Translations under genes and position numbers: made by a program
Source of the DNA: Pontiellaceae bacterium B12219
GTDB lineage: Bacteria; Verrucomicrobiota; Kiritimatiellia; Kiritimatiellales; Pontiellaceae
Reading direction: 5' to 3'
DNA length: 64,000 bases
NCBI GenBank assembly: GCA_029432795.1
Contig: JARNMJ010000016.1
Location: 19,551-83,550, forward strand
The notes under the pieces: model-generated
What the model saw: the letters and a program-made list of their open reading frames with translations, nothing else
Told to the model about the DNA's origin: nothing
The model's database searches: none
Part shown: in pieces, positions 44,642 to 54,169 of the stretch
How the letters are laid out: each line of letters begins with the position of its first letter
How positions within the stretch are numbered: the first letter of the stretch is position 1

Positions 44642-45508
44642 ATGCACCTTTCCAACGAGAAGAAGTTGGCGGCACGGGCGACGGAGTTGGGGAACAGCGC
44701 CTCGGCGGATGCGTTTGATGAATTAGTGGAGTTGGTGCATTCGGAATCGCCGTTGGTTCGGCGGTTGGCAGCTTCGGCCCTCGGTAAGCTGGCGGAGATT
44801 GTGTCTGCCGGACCGGCGGTGAAGGTGCTTCATCCATTGTTACAGGATGCACATCCGCAGGTTCGGCAGTATTCGGCCAAGGCGTTGGGGGCATTCGGGG
44901 CTGCGGCGAAAGATGTGCTGCCGGATTTGCGCGATCTCTACCGAAGTCCGGTGGAAAAGGATTATGTGAAGCGGAGCGTGGTGGCGGCGGGTAAGCAGAT
45001 TCGTACGGCGGTGGAGATTGCGGAGCGGAGTGTGGTGCATTGCTGCAAACGGTGCGGGGTGGAACTGGAGCACGATGAATATGTCCGATCGCAAAGGGCC
45101 TTTCAGCGTGCGTTTTGCGATCACTGCTTTGACGAGGTGTTTATGGATCGGCGCAATTTTGAAACCAAGGTGGAGCTGCAGAAAAAGATTCGCACAAAGG
45201 ATGGCACCTGGGTGCAGTCGAAAGGGGAACAGATGATTGCTGAAGTTCTTGCAGCTGAAAGCATCGGTTATCGCTATGACGAACGTTTTCGGATTCTCGA
45301 TGGCTACGCCATTCGCCCCGACTTCTATTTGCCGGAACTCGATGTCTATATTGAGTATTGGGGCATGGACACGGCAGACTATAAAATCGGGATGCTGAAG
45401 AAGCAGAAGCTCTATCAGCAACAGGGCAAGAAACTGGTTTCGCTCTATCCGGATGACAAATCCTGTATGCGGGAAACGCTGTTGGCCAAACTGGAGAAGT
45501 TGAAATGA
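44642..45508 (+). CDS. HEAT-repeat/zinc-ribbon/PD-(D/E)XK nuclease-like protein within the cas operon
   Basis: A 288-residue protein with three parts. Residues 20-120 are HEAT-like helical repeats (ESPLVRRLAASALGKLAE, HPQVRQYSAKALGAFG). Residues 134-162 hold CxxC pairs (CKRC at 135-138, CDHC at 159-162), probably a zinc ribbon. Residues 192-275 match a PD-(D/E)XK nuclease of the helicase-tail/DUF559-like type: SKGE (E196), RPDFYLP (D227), VYIEYWG (E238), then a Lys-rich helix. GGGGGAG precedes the ATG, and its stop overlaps the cas4 start (ATGA), so it is translated with the adaptation genes. It is not a standard type I-C component. A role in spacer acquisition or target cleavage is inference only. 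Confidence 0.85.
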   Translation: MHLSNEKKLAARATELGNSASADAFDELVELVHSESPLVRRLAASALGKLAEIVSAGPAVKVLHPLLQDAHPQVRQYSAKALGAFGAAAKDVLPDLRDLYRSPVEKDYVKRSVVAAGKQIRTAVEIAERSVVHCCKRCGVELEHDEYVRSQRAFQRAFCDHCFDEVFMDRRNFETKVELQKKIRTKDGTWVQSKGEQMIAEVLAAESIGYRYDERFRILDGYAIRPDFYLPELDVYIEYWGMDTADYKIGMLKKQKLYQQQGKKLVSLYPDDKSCMRETLLAKLEKLK

Positions 45509-46125
45509 CCTATTCCGATAGCGATCTGTTGCCGCTTTCGGCGTTGCAGCATTATATCTATTGTCCGAGGCAATGCGCGCTGATTCATCTGGAGCAGCAG
45601 TGGACGGAAAACCGCTTCACCGCCGAGGGCCGCGCGCAGCACGATCGGGTGGACCGGCCGGAGCATGAAACGCGCGATGGTATTCGCTATGAATATGCCA
45701 CGCTGTTGCGTTCCCTGAAACAGGGACTGATTGGCAAGGCCGATGTGGTTGAATTCCATGCCGACAAAGTCTATCCCGTTGAGCACAAACGCGGCCGCCC
45801 GAAACCGACGCATTGCGACTGGGTGCAGCTCTGTGCGCAGGCGCTTTGTCTCGAAGAAATGATGGATGTTGAAATCGGGGAGGGGGCCATTTTCTATGGC
45901 ACACCGCGGCGGCGTCAACCGGTGGAATTTACGCCCGAACTGCGCGCCGAAACCGAGGAAACGGCCCGGTGCCTGCACGAGCTGATGGCGTCCGGCAAAA
46001 CGCCGCCCGCAGAATACAACGAGAAAAAGTGCGCCGCCTGTTCCCTGTTCGAAATCTGTATGCCGAAAAAGCACCGTTCTGTTTCCACCTATCTCAAGGA
46101 GGCCCTCCGTGAAGAAACATCTTAA
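45505..46125 (+). CDS. cas4: Cas4 exonuclease of the adaptation module
   Basis: A 206-residue Cas4. The iron-sulfur cysteines are in YIYCPRQCALIHLEQQW (C20) and the C-terminal KKCAACSLFEIC. The RecB-like nuclease has GKADVVEFH and YPVEHKRGRP (ExK). Cas4 trims prespacers and selects PAM-proximal ends during acquisition with Cas1-Cas2. It overlaps the nuclease gene upstream by four bases and cas1 downstream by 17 bases. Confidence 0.96.
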   Translation: MTYSDSDLLPLSALQHYIYCPRQCALIHLEQQWTENRFTAEGRAQHDRVDRPEHETRDGIRYEYATLLRSLKQGLIGKADVVEFHADKVYPVEHKRGRPKPTHCDWVQLCAQALCLEEMMDVEIGEGAIFYGTPRRRQPVEFTPELRAETEETARCLHELMASGKTPPAEYNEKKCAACSLFEICMPKKHRSVSTYLKEALREETS

Positions 46126-47140
46126 TACGCTCTACGTCACCACCCAGAATGCTTATCTCCATAAAGAAGGGCAATCCGTTGCGGTGAATGTGGAAAAAGA
46201 AACCCGGTTGCGCGTGCCCGTGCATACGCTCGATGGTATCGTCTGTTTCGGTGCCGTTTCCATGAGTCCCTTTCTGATGCATCACTGCGCGGAAAGCAAT
46301 GTGGCCGTGAGCTTCCTTTCCCAATACGGAAAATTCCTCGCCCGTATTCAAGGGCCGGTTTCCGGCAATGTGCTGCTGCGCCGCGAACAATATCGGGTGG
46401 CCGATCAAGCTGAAGCCGCGGCCGCCATTGCCCGGAATATGCTCATGGGCAAGCTGGCCAACGCCCGTGCTGTGCTTCGCCGCGCTCAGCGCGATCATGC
46501 CGACAAAGGAGGCTTCCAGACATTGGAAAAATCCCAAAGCCGCCTCACCCAATATCTCCAGCGATTGGAACGGCTCATGCCGATCGATGAGCTGCGCGGC
46601 AATGAAGGCGAAGCCGCTGCCTCGTACTTCGCGGCTTTTCCGCAGCTCATCACCGCCAAAGAAGAAGCCTTTGTCTTTTCTGGCCGGAACCGCCGCCCGC
46701 CCACGGATCCGGTTAATGCGCTGTTGTCGTTCTCTTATACCTTGCTCGTGCACGACTGCCGCTCTGCGCTTGAAGGTGTTGGGCTCGATCCCTGCGTGGG
46801 CTATCTCCATACCGATCGCCCGGGGCGTCCGTCGCTGGCCCTTGATCTGATGGAAGAATTCCGTGCCGTCATGGCCGACCGTTTGGTGCTTTCGCTCATC
46901 AATCGCCGCCAGATTCAGCCCAAGGATTTTAATGACTCCGCCGGCGGTGCCGTTTCCATGTCCGACTCCGCCCGCAAAACCCTGCTCACCGCCTGGCAGA
47001 AACGAAAGCAGGAAGAAATCACGCATCCCTATCTCGGCGAAAAATGCAAAGTCGGCCTGTTGCCGCATCTGCAGGCCCAGCTGCTCGCCCGCCATCTGCG
47101 CGGTGATCTCGAAGCCTATCCGCCGTTTATCTGGAAATAA
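46109..47140 (+). CDS. cas1: Cas1 integrase
   Basis: A 343-residue Cas1 of the I-C type, starting at a GTG (46109) behind a strong AAGGAGG. The metal ligands are in ELRGNEGEAAASYFAAF (Glu), GYLHTDRPGRPSLALDLMEEFR (His and Asp). Cas1 with Cas2 inserts new spacers at the leader end. One copy of the 15-bp palindrome (46514-46528) is embedded in the coding sequence, the only one in the cas region. Confidence 0.97.
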   Translation: MKKHLNTLYVTTQNAYLHKEGQSVAVNVEKETRLRVPVHTLDGIVCFGAVSMSPFLMHHCAESNVAVSFLSQYGKFLARIQGPVSGNVLLRREQYRVADQAEAAAAIARNMLMGKLANARAVLRRAQRDHADKGGFQTLEKSQSRLTQYLQRLERLMPIDELRGNEGEAAASYFAAFPQLITAKEEAFVFSGRNRRPPTDPVNALLSFSYTLLVHDCRSALEGVGLDPCVGYLHTDRPGRPSLALDLMEEFRAVMADRLVLSLINRRQIQPKDFNDSAGGAVSMSDSARKTLLTAWQKRKQEEITHPYLGEKCKVGLLPHLQAQLLARHLRGDLEAYPPFIWK

Positions 47141-47143
47141 GAC

Positions 47144-47172
47144 GGAAATCTGAAACCTGAAGTTTGAAAAAA
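47144..47172. repeat. 7-bp-periodic repeat in the cas1-cas2 gap
   Basis: GAAATCT, GAAACCT, GAAGTTT follow one another, the same style as at 20813 and 59715. Confidence 0.6.
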
Positions 47173-47185
47173 GCCGGAGAACACC

Positions 47186-47479
47186 ATGCTCGTATTGATT
47201 ACTTATGACGTATCCACCATTAACAAACCCGGACAGCGACGCCTCGCCCGCATTGCGAAAACCTGTTTGAACTATGGGCAGCGCGTTCAGAATTCCGTCT
47301 TTGAATGCCTGATTGATCCCGCGCAGTGGACGGCCCTTCGCGCTGAACTGCTCCGCCTCTACAAACCGGAAGAGGACTCTCTTCGTTTCTACTTTCTTGG
47401 TAAAAACTGGGAAAATAAAGTCGAGCATCACGGAAACAAAGAAACCCTCAATCTGGAAAGTGGAACGCTGATTATATGA
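47186..47479 (+). CDS. cas2: Cas2 adaptation protein
   Basis: A 97-residue Cas2: MLVLITYDVSTINKPGQRRLARIAKTCLNYGQRVQNSVFEC, with the conserved Asp near the N-terminus. It forms the bridge between two Cas1 dimers. The stop is 220 bp before the first CRISPR repeat. Confidence 0.97.
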   Translation: MLVLITYDVSTINKPGQRRLARIAKTCLNYGQRVQNSVFECLIDPAQWTALRAELLRLYKPEEDSLRFYFLGKNWENKVEHHGNKETLNLESGTLII

Positions 47480-47699
47480 GGCCGTAACGCCGCCGCACGA
47501 CGAAACGGGGCCCAGGAATGTTCTGCGAACCCCAAGCCTCCTTGAAATTCCCCGGAGGTTCGCAAATGAAGAAAAGCCCCGAAATGATTGATCCTTCTTC
47601 CTCTGCTCATTGACAACCGAATAGAAATGGAACGAGAACAACAGGGTTCGCGAAAATGATACCGTTGACTCCGCCTCTGCAACGCATTACAAACACACC
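47480..47699 (+). promoter_or_regulatory. CRISPR leader
   Basis: The 220 bp between cas2 and repeat 1 are non-coding and lie at the end opposite the truncated repeat, as expected of a leader. A TTGACA at 47610-47615 may be the -35 of the array promoter; no clear -10 is seen. A GCGAACC...GGTTCGC inverted repeat lies at 47525-47563. Confidence 0.8.
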
Positions 47700-50600
47700 G
47701 TCGCGCCCCGCCCGGGGCGCGTGGATTGAAACGTAACGGATGACGCTTTGACGTTTTACCAAAAGGTCGCGCCCCGCCCGGGGCGCGTGGATTGAAACAT
47801 ATTACTTTTGATAACGACATGCAAGCGAAAACGTCGCGCCCCGCCCGGGGCGCGTGGATTGAAACAATTCCCTGATTATCAAGCGCATTTTGAACAGGTC
47901 GCGCCCCGCCCGGGGCGCGTGGATTGAAACATTTGATTTATTGCCAATGATCCAACCAACATCGTCGCGCCCCGCCCGGGGCGCGTGGATTGAAACATAC
48001 GACAACGAGCCCGACGCCGTGACCATTTTGGTCGCGCCCCGCCCGGGGCGCGTGGATTGAAACTAGGTAGCTTGGGGTCAAATCGGTAAACATCGAAAGT
48101 CGCGCCCCGCCCGGGGCGCGTGGATTGAAACACCATGGCCGGAAATCCTTAAATGTAACGAAAAGTCGCGCCCCGCCCGGGGCGCGTGGATTGAAACGAG
48201 AATGGAAACACGAAAATCACAAGCTGAAGACGTCGCGCCCCGCCCGGGGCGCGTGGATTGAAACAAATAATTGCTAGTTTCAAAACGCTCCGGAACGTCG
48301 CGCCCCGCCCGGGGCGCGTGGATTGAAACTCCTTCAGTTCGAATTATCGACGCAAACGGATTGTCGCGCCCCGCCCGGGGCGCGTGGATTGAAACGCGAA
48401 AACGGTTTGAGCCAGATTCGCATAGGTTGTCGCGCCCCGCCCGGGGCGCGTGGATTGAAACAGTCTCAAGTATGCGAAGGTCCAGCAGATGGGCAGTCGC
48501 GCCCCGCCCGGGGCGCGTGGATTGAAACACGAACTTCTCATACAGGTCTGCATTTTCGAAGTGTCGCGCCCCGCCCGGGGCGCGTGGATTGAAACCCGAA
48601 GTGGTATCAATCGACGCGGCAGAAGTCAAGTCGCGCCCCGCCCGGGGCGCGTGGATTGAAACCAACGTGGCTGTCAGGCCGTCGGTCGCGTTTCTGTCGC
48701 GCCCCGCCCGGGGCGCGTGGATTGAAACCACACCATCAATTTCCATCGCGCCGCTGAACGTGGTCGCGCCCCGCCCGGGGCGCGTGGATTGAAACGCGCT
48801 CATTGGCCGCAAGGCCGGAAATCTGGAAGTCGCGCCCCGCCCGGGGCGCGTGGATTGAAACATCATCTGTCAAAAATGAGTATTTTTCGTTAAGCAGTCG
48901 CGCCCCGCCCGGGGCGCGTGGATTGAAACTTCACCACGAAGCTCCCAACATTCGGACCCACTGGTCGCGCCCCGCCCGGGGCGCGTGGATTGAAACGTAA
49001 GCTCGTTAAAACCGATGAATGGGTATTCATGTCGCGCCCCGCCCGGGGCGCGTGGATTGAAACAGTGTATCGTCTCGGTCGGATGCGTAGCACTTGGGTC
49101 GCGCCCCGCCCGGGGCGCGTGGATTGAAACTTATGGTTATATTTAATACGTGGAGAGCCACACGTCGCGCCCCGCCCGGGGCGCGTGGATTGAAACATAC
49201 AACATCGATGCCGTGTAAATTAGACCTTGGTCGCGCCCCGCCCGGGGCGCGTGGATTGAAACTTCGGTTCCGGATTCAGTTGCCAGCACACAGTTAGTCG
49301 CGCCCCGCCCGGGGCGCGTGGATTGAAACACATCATAAGCCAGCAGATCATCGCTCTGCTGATGTCGCGCCCCGCCCGGGGCGCGTGGATTGAAACATCA
49401 CCGGATCGATGGATTCCAGCTCGTTGGCCGTCGCGCCCCGCCCGGGGCGCGTGGATTGAAACTCCACACTTGCCGAACAGCTGTCCGGTTTCGGTTGTCG
49501 CGCCCCGCCCGGGGCGCGTGGATTGAAACACCACGAACATGATCGTCTACAGCGCCGATGCCGTCGCGCCCCGCCCGGGGCGCGTGGATTGAAACATCGA
49601 GCGCGACAAGCAGAAGCACCGGGGAACGACGTCGCGCCCCGCCCGGGGCGCGTGGATTGAAACATATCAGGCTCTATCCTCCTGCAGCTTGGTCCAGGTC
49701 GCGCCCCGCCCGGGGCGCGTGGATTGAAACCTGAGGCGTAGGTATGGACTCGGCTCCACTCGCCGTCGCGCCCCGCCCGGGGCGCGTGGATTGAAACCCT
49801 TGGCGTACTGGGCATTCTGGCCAGCGCCGTGTCGCGCCCCGCCCGGGGCGCGTGGATTGAAACTGGTGTTGAAGCGCGGGGCAACCCGTGGCTATGTCGC
49901 GCCCCGCCCGGGGCGCGTGGATTGAAACATCACCTTCTTTAACGTATCCTCTCGGTCAGACGTCGCGCCCCGCCCGGGGCGCGTGGATTGAAACTCAACG
50001 ACAAACCCACACGGTGCAGGACACAACGTCGCGCCCCGCCCGGGGCGCGTGGATTGAAACTATACCGCGAAGCTTTCAACCCTTGGCAACGAAGTCGCGC
50101 CCCGCCCGGGGCGCGTGGATTGAAACGCGCAACCAGTCCAGCACCTTTGCCCGTTGGGTGTCGCGCCCCGCCCGGGGCGCGTGGATTGAAACTGGAAGCG
50201 GTGGATTCCGGATCTGGCCGATAAGGGTCGCGCCCCGCCCGGGGCGCGTGGATTGAAACGATCCGAAACTTGCACCTCGGTTGGCCGGTCGCAAGTCGCG
50301 CCCCGCCCGGGGCGCGTGGATTGAAACGATTTCCTGGGCGACAAAACACAGGCCGAACTGGTCGCGCCCCGCCCGGGGCGCGTGGATTGAAACGATGACA
50401 TGTGGTGGGACATGAAGACAAATTATGTCGCGCCCCGCCCGGGGCGCGTGGATTGAAACAAGTTTCCGTAGCGATAAAACCTGCAACACAGCCGTCGCGC
50501 CCCGCCCGGGGCGCGTGGATTGAAACCCGGCAACAACCGCAGCATTTACCGCAGTTTTAAGTCGCGCCCCGCCCGGGGCGCGTGGATTGAAACGATGCTG

Positions 50601-50990
50601 CATTGATAACACGGGCATCGGCCGTCAGGTCGCGCCCCGCCCGGGGCGCGTGGATTGAAACACACAACTTCCAGTTGATGAACAGCGCCGATTGTCGCGC
50701 CCCGCCCGGGGCGCGTGGATTGAAACTGAGAAACCTTCAGGCCGCGATCCACCAGTTTGGTCGCGCCCCGCCCGGGGCGCGTGGATTGAAACCGGATCAA
50801 AGCCCGGATTTCATCGGCCAGCGCCGTGTCGCGCCCCGCCCGGGGCGCGTGGATTGAAACTAAGTGTCCCGCTACCCGCATTCAGGTCAAGGTGTGTCGC
50901 GCCCCGCCCGGGGCGCGTGGATTGAAACAACGCCAGCGAAGTGCTGGAAAACACCCGCAACGTCGCGCCCCGCCCGGGGCGCGTGGATTA
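47700..50990 (+). CRISPR. type I-C CRISPR array, 49 full repeats plus one truncated
   Basis: The 33-bp repeat begins GTCGCGCCCC and ends GTGGATTGAAAC; CGCGCCCC and GGGGCGCG form an 8-bp stem with loop GCCC. By eye all full copies look identical. Counting starts at 47700, 47766, 47833 and so on to 50896 gives 49 intact repeats and 49 spacers of 32-35 bp. The last repeat (50962) matches only as far as GTGGATT and then diverges, marking the old distal end. Orientation is plus, leader next to cas2. The repeat is the classic type I-C form. Long array and uniform repeats suggest it is active. Confidence 0.99.
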
Positions 50991-51127
50991 CTTTATTAAG
51001 AGGTAAAGGAGTCCTGTTGGGACTGATAAAGGACATTTATTTATCATTGGCGATAACGGTATGGCTGAGCTCTGGACAAAAGGGGATGGTTCGCGGTATT
51101 TCTAGCGATCTAATTTCTGGAGAAAAA

Positions 51128-52048
51128 ATGGGTAAACAATTTAAAAAAGTGGCGGTGTTAAAGGGGGGGATTTCCTCTGAACGTGAAATTTCTTTGAAGT
51201 CCGGAGCGGCAATTGCGCAGGGGTTGCGCGATGGCGGTTATGAGGTTACGGAAATTGATCTTAAAACGAAGAATGTGCAGCTTCCTGAAGGTATCGATGC
51301 GGTCTTTGTGGCGTTGCACGGTCAGTTCGGCGAAGATGGCGGGGTACAGCAGTTGCTGGCCGAGTTAAAGGTTCCGTTCACGGGGTCGGGGGCTGAATCA
51401 AGCCGTATTTCTTTCGATAAAATTCTGACACGCGAACGTCTGGAAAAAAATGGAGTGCCGGTTCCTGCGGGCGAGGTGATTGCTGTTTCCTCTGATCGGA
51501 AAATCCCGGTTCCACTGGTGGTGAAACCGCCGCGGGAGGGGTCGAGCGTCGGCTGCCATCTGGTTTTCGAGGAGGCGCAGTGGGAGGCTGCATTTGCAGA
51601 TGCATCGTGGTATTCCGACGACGTGCTGGTGGAAGCGTATATTCCGGGCCGGGAACTGACGGTGGGTGTGGTCGAGTTGTCTTCGCATGATGCCGCGGAG
51701 CCTCAGTTGCAGGTGCTTCCTGTGGTGGAGATTAAGCCGAATGCGGAGTGGTACGATTTTGAAGCCAAATATATTGCCGGGGATACGACCTATGTCTGTC
51801 CGGCGGATCTGACGGATGATCTGGTGGCTGAATTACAGGCGATTGCCCTGAAAACGTTCCAATGTCTGGATGCTAAGGGATTCGGGCGGGTTGATTTCCG
51901 GTTAACGCCGGACAACAAGCCGTATGTGCTGGAACTGAATGCGATTCCCGGTTTCACGGCCACCAGCCTGCTGCCCAAGGCCGCAGAGGCGGCTGGAATC
52001 GGTTTTTCCGAGCTTTGCTGTCGCATCATGGAGCAGGCTCATCTATAG
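51128..52048 (+). CDS. ddl: D-alanine--D-alanine ligase
   Basis: A 306-residue ATP-grasp enzyme: VAVLKGGISSEREISLKSGAAIAQGL at the N-terminus, FVALHGQFGEDGGVQ, VVKPPREGSSVGCHLV and GFGRVDFRLTPDNKPYVLELNAIPGFT at the metal site. It makes D-Ala-D-Ala for peptidoglycan. Frames reaching back into the CRISPR array are artefacts; the ATG at 51128 follows GGAG. It starts the ddl-ftsQ-ftsA-ftsZ set, the end of a classic dcw cluster; murB/murC are not in the window, where the CRISPR locus stands instead. Confidence 0.96.
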   Translation: MGKQFKKVAVLKGGISSEREISLKSGAAIAQGLRDGGYEVTEIDLKTKNVQLPEGIDAVFVALHGQFGEDGGVQQLLAELKVPFTGSGAESSRISFDKILTRERLEKNGVPVPAGEVIAVSSDRKIPVPLVVKPPREGSSVGCHLVFEEAQWEAAFADASWYSDDVLVEAYIPGRELTVGVVELSSHDAAEPQLQVLPVVEIKPNAEWYDFEAKYIAGDTTYVCPADLTDDLVAELQAIALKTFQCLDAKGFGRVDFRLTPDNKPYVLELNAIPGFTATSLLPKAAEAAGIGFSELCCRIMEQAHL

Positions 52049-52075
52049 TTTCGAAATTGATTCAGGGACTAAGGA

Positions 52076-52930
52076 ATGGCCGCACGTAAGACAACAAAAA
52101 CACAAAAAAAACTGCAATATGTGAGAGCGAAAAAACGAAAGGGCGCTGAACCTACCACCATGGCGCGCCGTTCGATTTCCATTATTCTGCTCCTGCTGAT
52201 TGTTGGCGGTATTCTGTTCGGTATTAAAACGGGATTGGAATGGATCGGCGGAAAGCTGTATGCCGAAAATCCACGTTTTGAAATTCAGCATCTGGTGATC
52301 TCCTGCGATGGTAAACTGCCGGAAGACTATATTCGTGAAACCAGCGGTCTGCGCGAGGGAATGAACCTGTGGGAGCTTTCTTTTCCGGAAATTGAAGAAA
52401 ATCTGCTGAGCGTTTCGCGTATTGAATCGGTTTATCTGGAACGCCAGTTGCCGCATACGCTGATTGTAAAGGTGAAGGAGCGGGTTCCCGTGGCTCGGAT
52501 TACCGGAAAAAGAGTTACTAAATATCCCTTCATGGTCGATCGCTATGGCTATGTGCTGCCGCATCGGCGCAGCCTGGCCAGCCTGCCGCTGATCCAGGGG
52601 TTGGATATGGATGATATTCCATTGGGGGAACCTTTGGGAAATGTGGATGTGGATACGGCGCTCCAGATTATCGGCATCTGTGAAAGCAGCGGGTATCTGC
52701 GTAATTATGTTCAGCTGGAAAGTCTCGATTTAAAATATTCCGATTTTATTGATATGCGGCTCACGGGATCCCCGGGAAAACCGATCCGCGTTCGCATGCC
52801 GCGTTTTTCGCTGAAGCCTAAACTCCAGAATCTGGCCACGGTGATCAAGATTGCCAATGGACAGGGGCGGCGGGTGAAGGAAGTGGATCTGACCCTCGAT
52901 TCGGCCAAAGTGCCTGTTACTTATTATTAA
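52076..52930 (+). CDS. ftsQ: cell-division protein FtsQ
   Basis: A 284-residue protein with a basic cytoplasmic N-terminus (KKLQYVRAKKRKGAE), one membrane helix (ISIILLLLIVGGILFGI), a POTRA domain (FEIQHLVISCDGKLPEDYIRETSGLREGMNLWELSF) and the FtsQ segment PHTLIVKVKERVPVARI. Position between ddl and ftsA confirms it. It links early and late divisome proteins. Confidence 0.9.
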   Translation: MAARKTTKTQKKLQYVRAKKRKGAEPTTMARRSISIILLLLIVGGILFGIKTGLEWIGGKLYAENPRFEIQHLVISCDGKLPEDYIRETSGLREGMNLWELSFPEIEENLLSVSRIESVYLERQLPHTLIVKVKERVPVARITGKRVTKYPFMVDRYGYVLPHRRSLASLPLIQGLDMDDIPLGEPLGNVDVDTALQIIGICESSGYLRNYVQLESLDLKYSDFIDMRLTGSPGKPIRVRMPRFSLKPKLQNLATVIKIANGQGRRVKEVDLTLDSAKVPVTYY

Positions 52931-52942
52931 TTCCGGAGATTC

Positions 52943-54169
52943 ATGGCACTCGACGTTACGGCAGTTTTGGAGATCGGAACCACCACCGTCCGCGTGATGG
53001 TGGGTGAGATCCGCGATGATAATGTGGTGTCGGTTATCGGCATCGGAGAAACGGACTCGCGTGGAATTCGTAAAGGTGAAATTTTCAACCGCGATGACGC
53101 GATCAAATGCGTTCGCAAAGCCCTTAAATCGGCGGAAGAAAATCGTCGGAAAAGTATTCATTCGGTATTGCTCGTGACCTCCGGGGGGCAGGCGGAAGCA
53201 CGAAAGAGTTCGGGGGTTCACAAACTGGTGGACCCGATGGATAATCAGCTTTCGGAAGTGGACGAGGTGGATATTTCGGACGTGGTTGAGGTGGCCCGAA
53301 AAGTGGCACTGCCCGAAAACCGTATAAAACTCCACACGCTGCAACAGTATTTTCAGGTCGACGATTCGAGGAACATTACCAATCCGGTCGGGATGGCCGG
53401 TGAAGAGCTGCGGGTTGATATGCTCACGATTCACGGCAAGCGCAGCGCAGTTGATAATTTCCGTAAAATCGTGGATGACGCTCCGATCACCTGCACCGAT
53501 GCGATATTCAGCGGGCTTTGTTCCGCTATGGCGGTGGTGACCGAAGAACAGAAAAAGGCCGGTGTGCTGGTGGTGGATATTGGCGGCGGAACAACCGATT
53601 TTACGCTCTACCATGATGGCTTCATTCAGGCTGCCGGTTCGTTTGCGGTGGGCGGGGACCATGTGACGAATGATATTTCGGTCGGTCTGCAGATTCCGCT
53701 GAGTCAGGCCGAGCTGGTGAAGAAAAAGGACGGCAGTGCGCTGACCAATCTGATGGAGCGCGATCATAATATTCCGATTCCGGCAGCGTCGCAGGGCTTC
53801 AGTGGAAAGATGGTGCGTGCAGTCACTCTGAACACCATCATCAATGCCCGTATGGAGGAGATTCTCATGCTGGTGAAAGATCAGGTGGATCTGCAGTGCC
53901 CGAATATTTCACTCAGTTCCGGGGTGCTGTTGACCGGGGGCGGATCTTTTTTGAATGGTGTACGCGATTTGGGCCAGAAAGTGTTCAATGTGCCGTGTAC
54001 CCACGGAAAACCCTACGATGTGCATGGACTGCCTTCGGCTAAAGAGAGCCCGCTTTATGCCAGTCATGTCGGTGCGATCCGCTATGCCGCCTCGCTGAAC
54101 AAGCCGGTCGAAAAAGTTTCTCTCGGGAAAAAACTTCTTACGATTTTCTGGGGGGGGACTCATGAGTGA
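52943..54169 (+). CDS. ftsA: cell-division protein FtsA
   Basis: A 408-residue actin-like ATPase: LEIGTTTVRVMVGEI (phosphate 1), VLVVDIGGGTTDFTLYHDG (phosphate 2), VLLTGGGSFLNGV (adenosine). The C-terminal amphipathic helix (KKLLTIFWGG) resembles the membrane-binding tail. It tethers FtsZ to the membrane. The stop overlaps the ftsZ start by eight bases. Confidence 0.94.
   Translation: MALDVTAVLEIGTTTVRVMVGEIRDDNVVSVIGIGETDSRGIRKGEIFNRDDAIKCVRKALKSAEENRRKSIHSVLLVTSGGQAEARKSSGVHKLVDPMDNQLSEVDEVDISDVVEVARKVALPENRIKLHTLQQYFQVDDSRNITNPVGMAGEELRVDMLTIHGKRSAVDNFRKIVDDAPITCTDAIFSGLCSAMAVVTEEQKKAGVLVVDIGGGTTDFTLYHDGFIQAAGSFAVGGDHVTNDISVGLQIPLSQAELVKKKDGSALTNLMERDHNIPIPAASQGFSGKMVRAVTLNTIINARMEEILMLVKDQVDLQCPNISLSSGVLLTGGGSFLNGVRDLGQKVFNVPCTHGKPYDVHGLPSAKESPLYASHVGAIRYAASLNKPVEKVSLGKKLLTIFWGGTHE

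Noticed and set aside
46094..47641. Long minus-strand open frame opposite cas1 and cas2
   Set aside because: Shadow of the GC-rich cas genes; the plus strand carries all Cas1 and Cas2 motifs.
47802..50881. Many open frames with repeated FQSTRPGRGAT or SRPARGAWIET
   Set aside because: Translations of the CRISPR repeats and spacers, not proteins.
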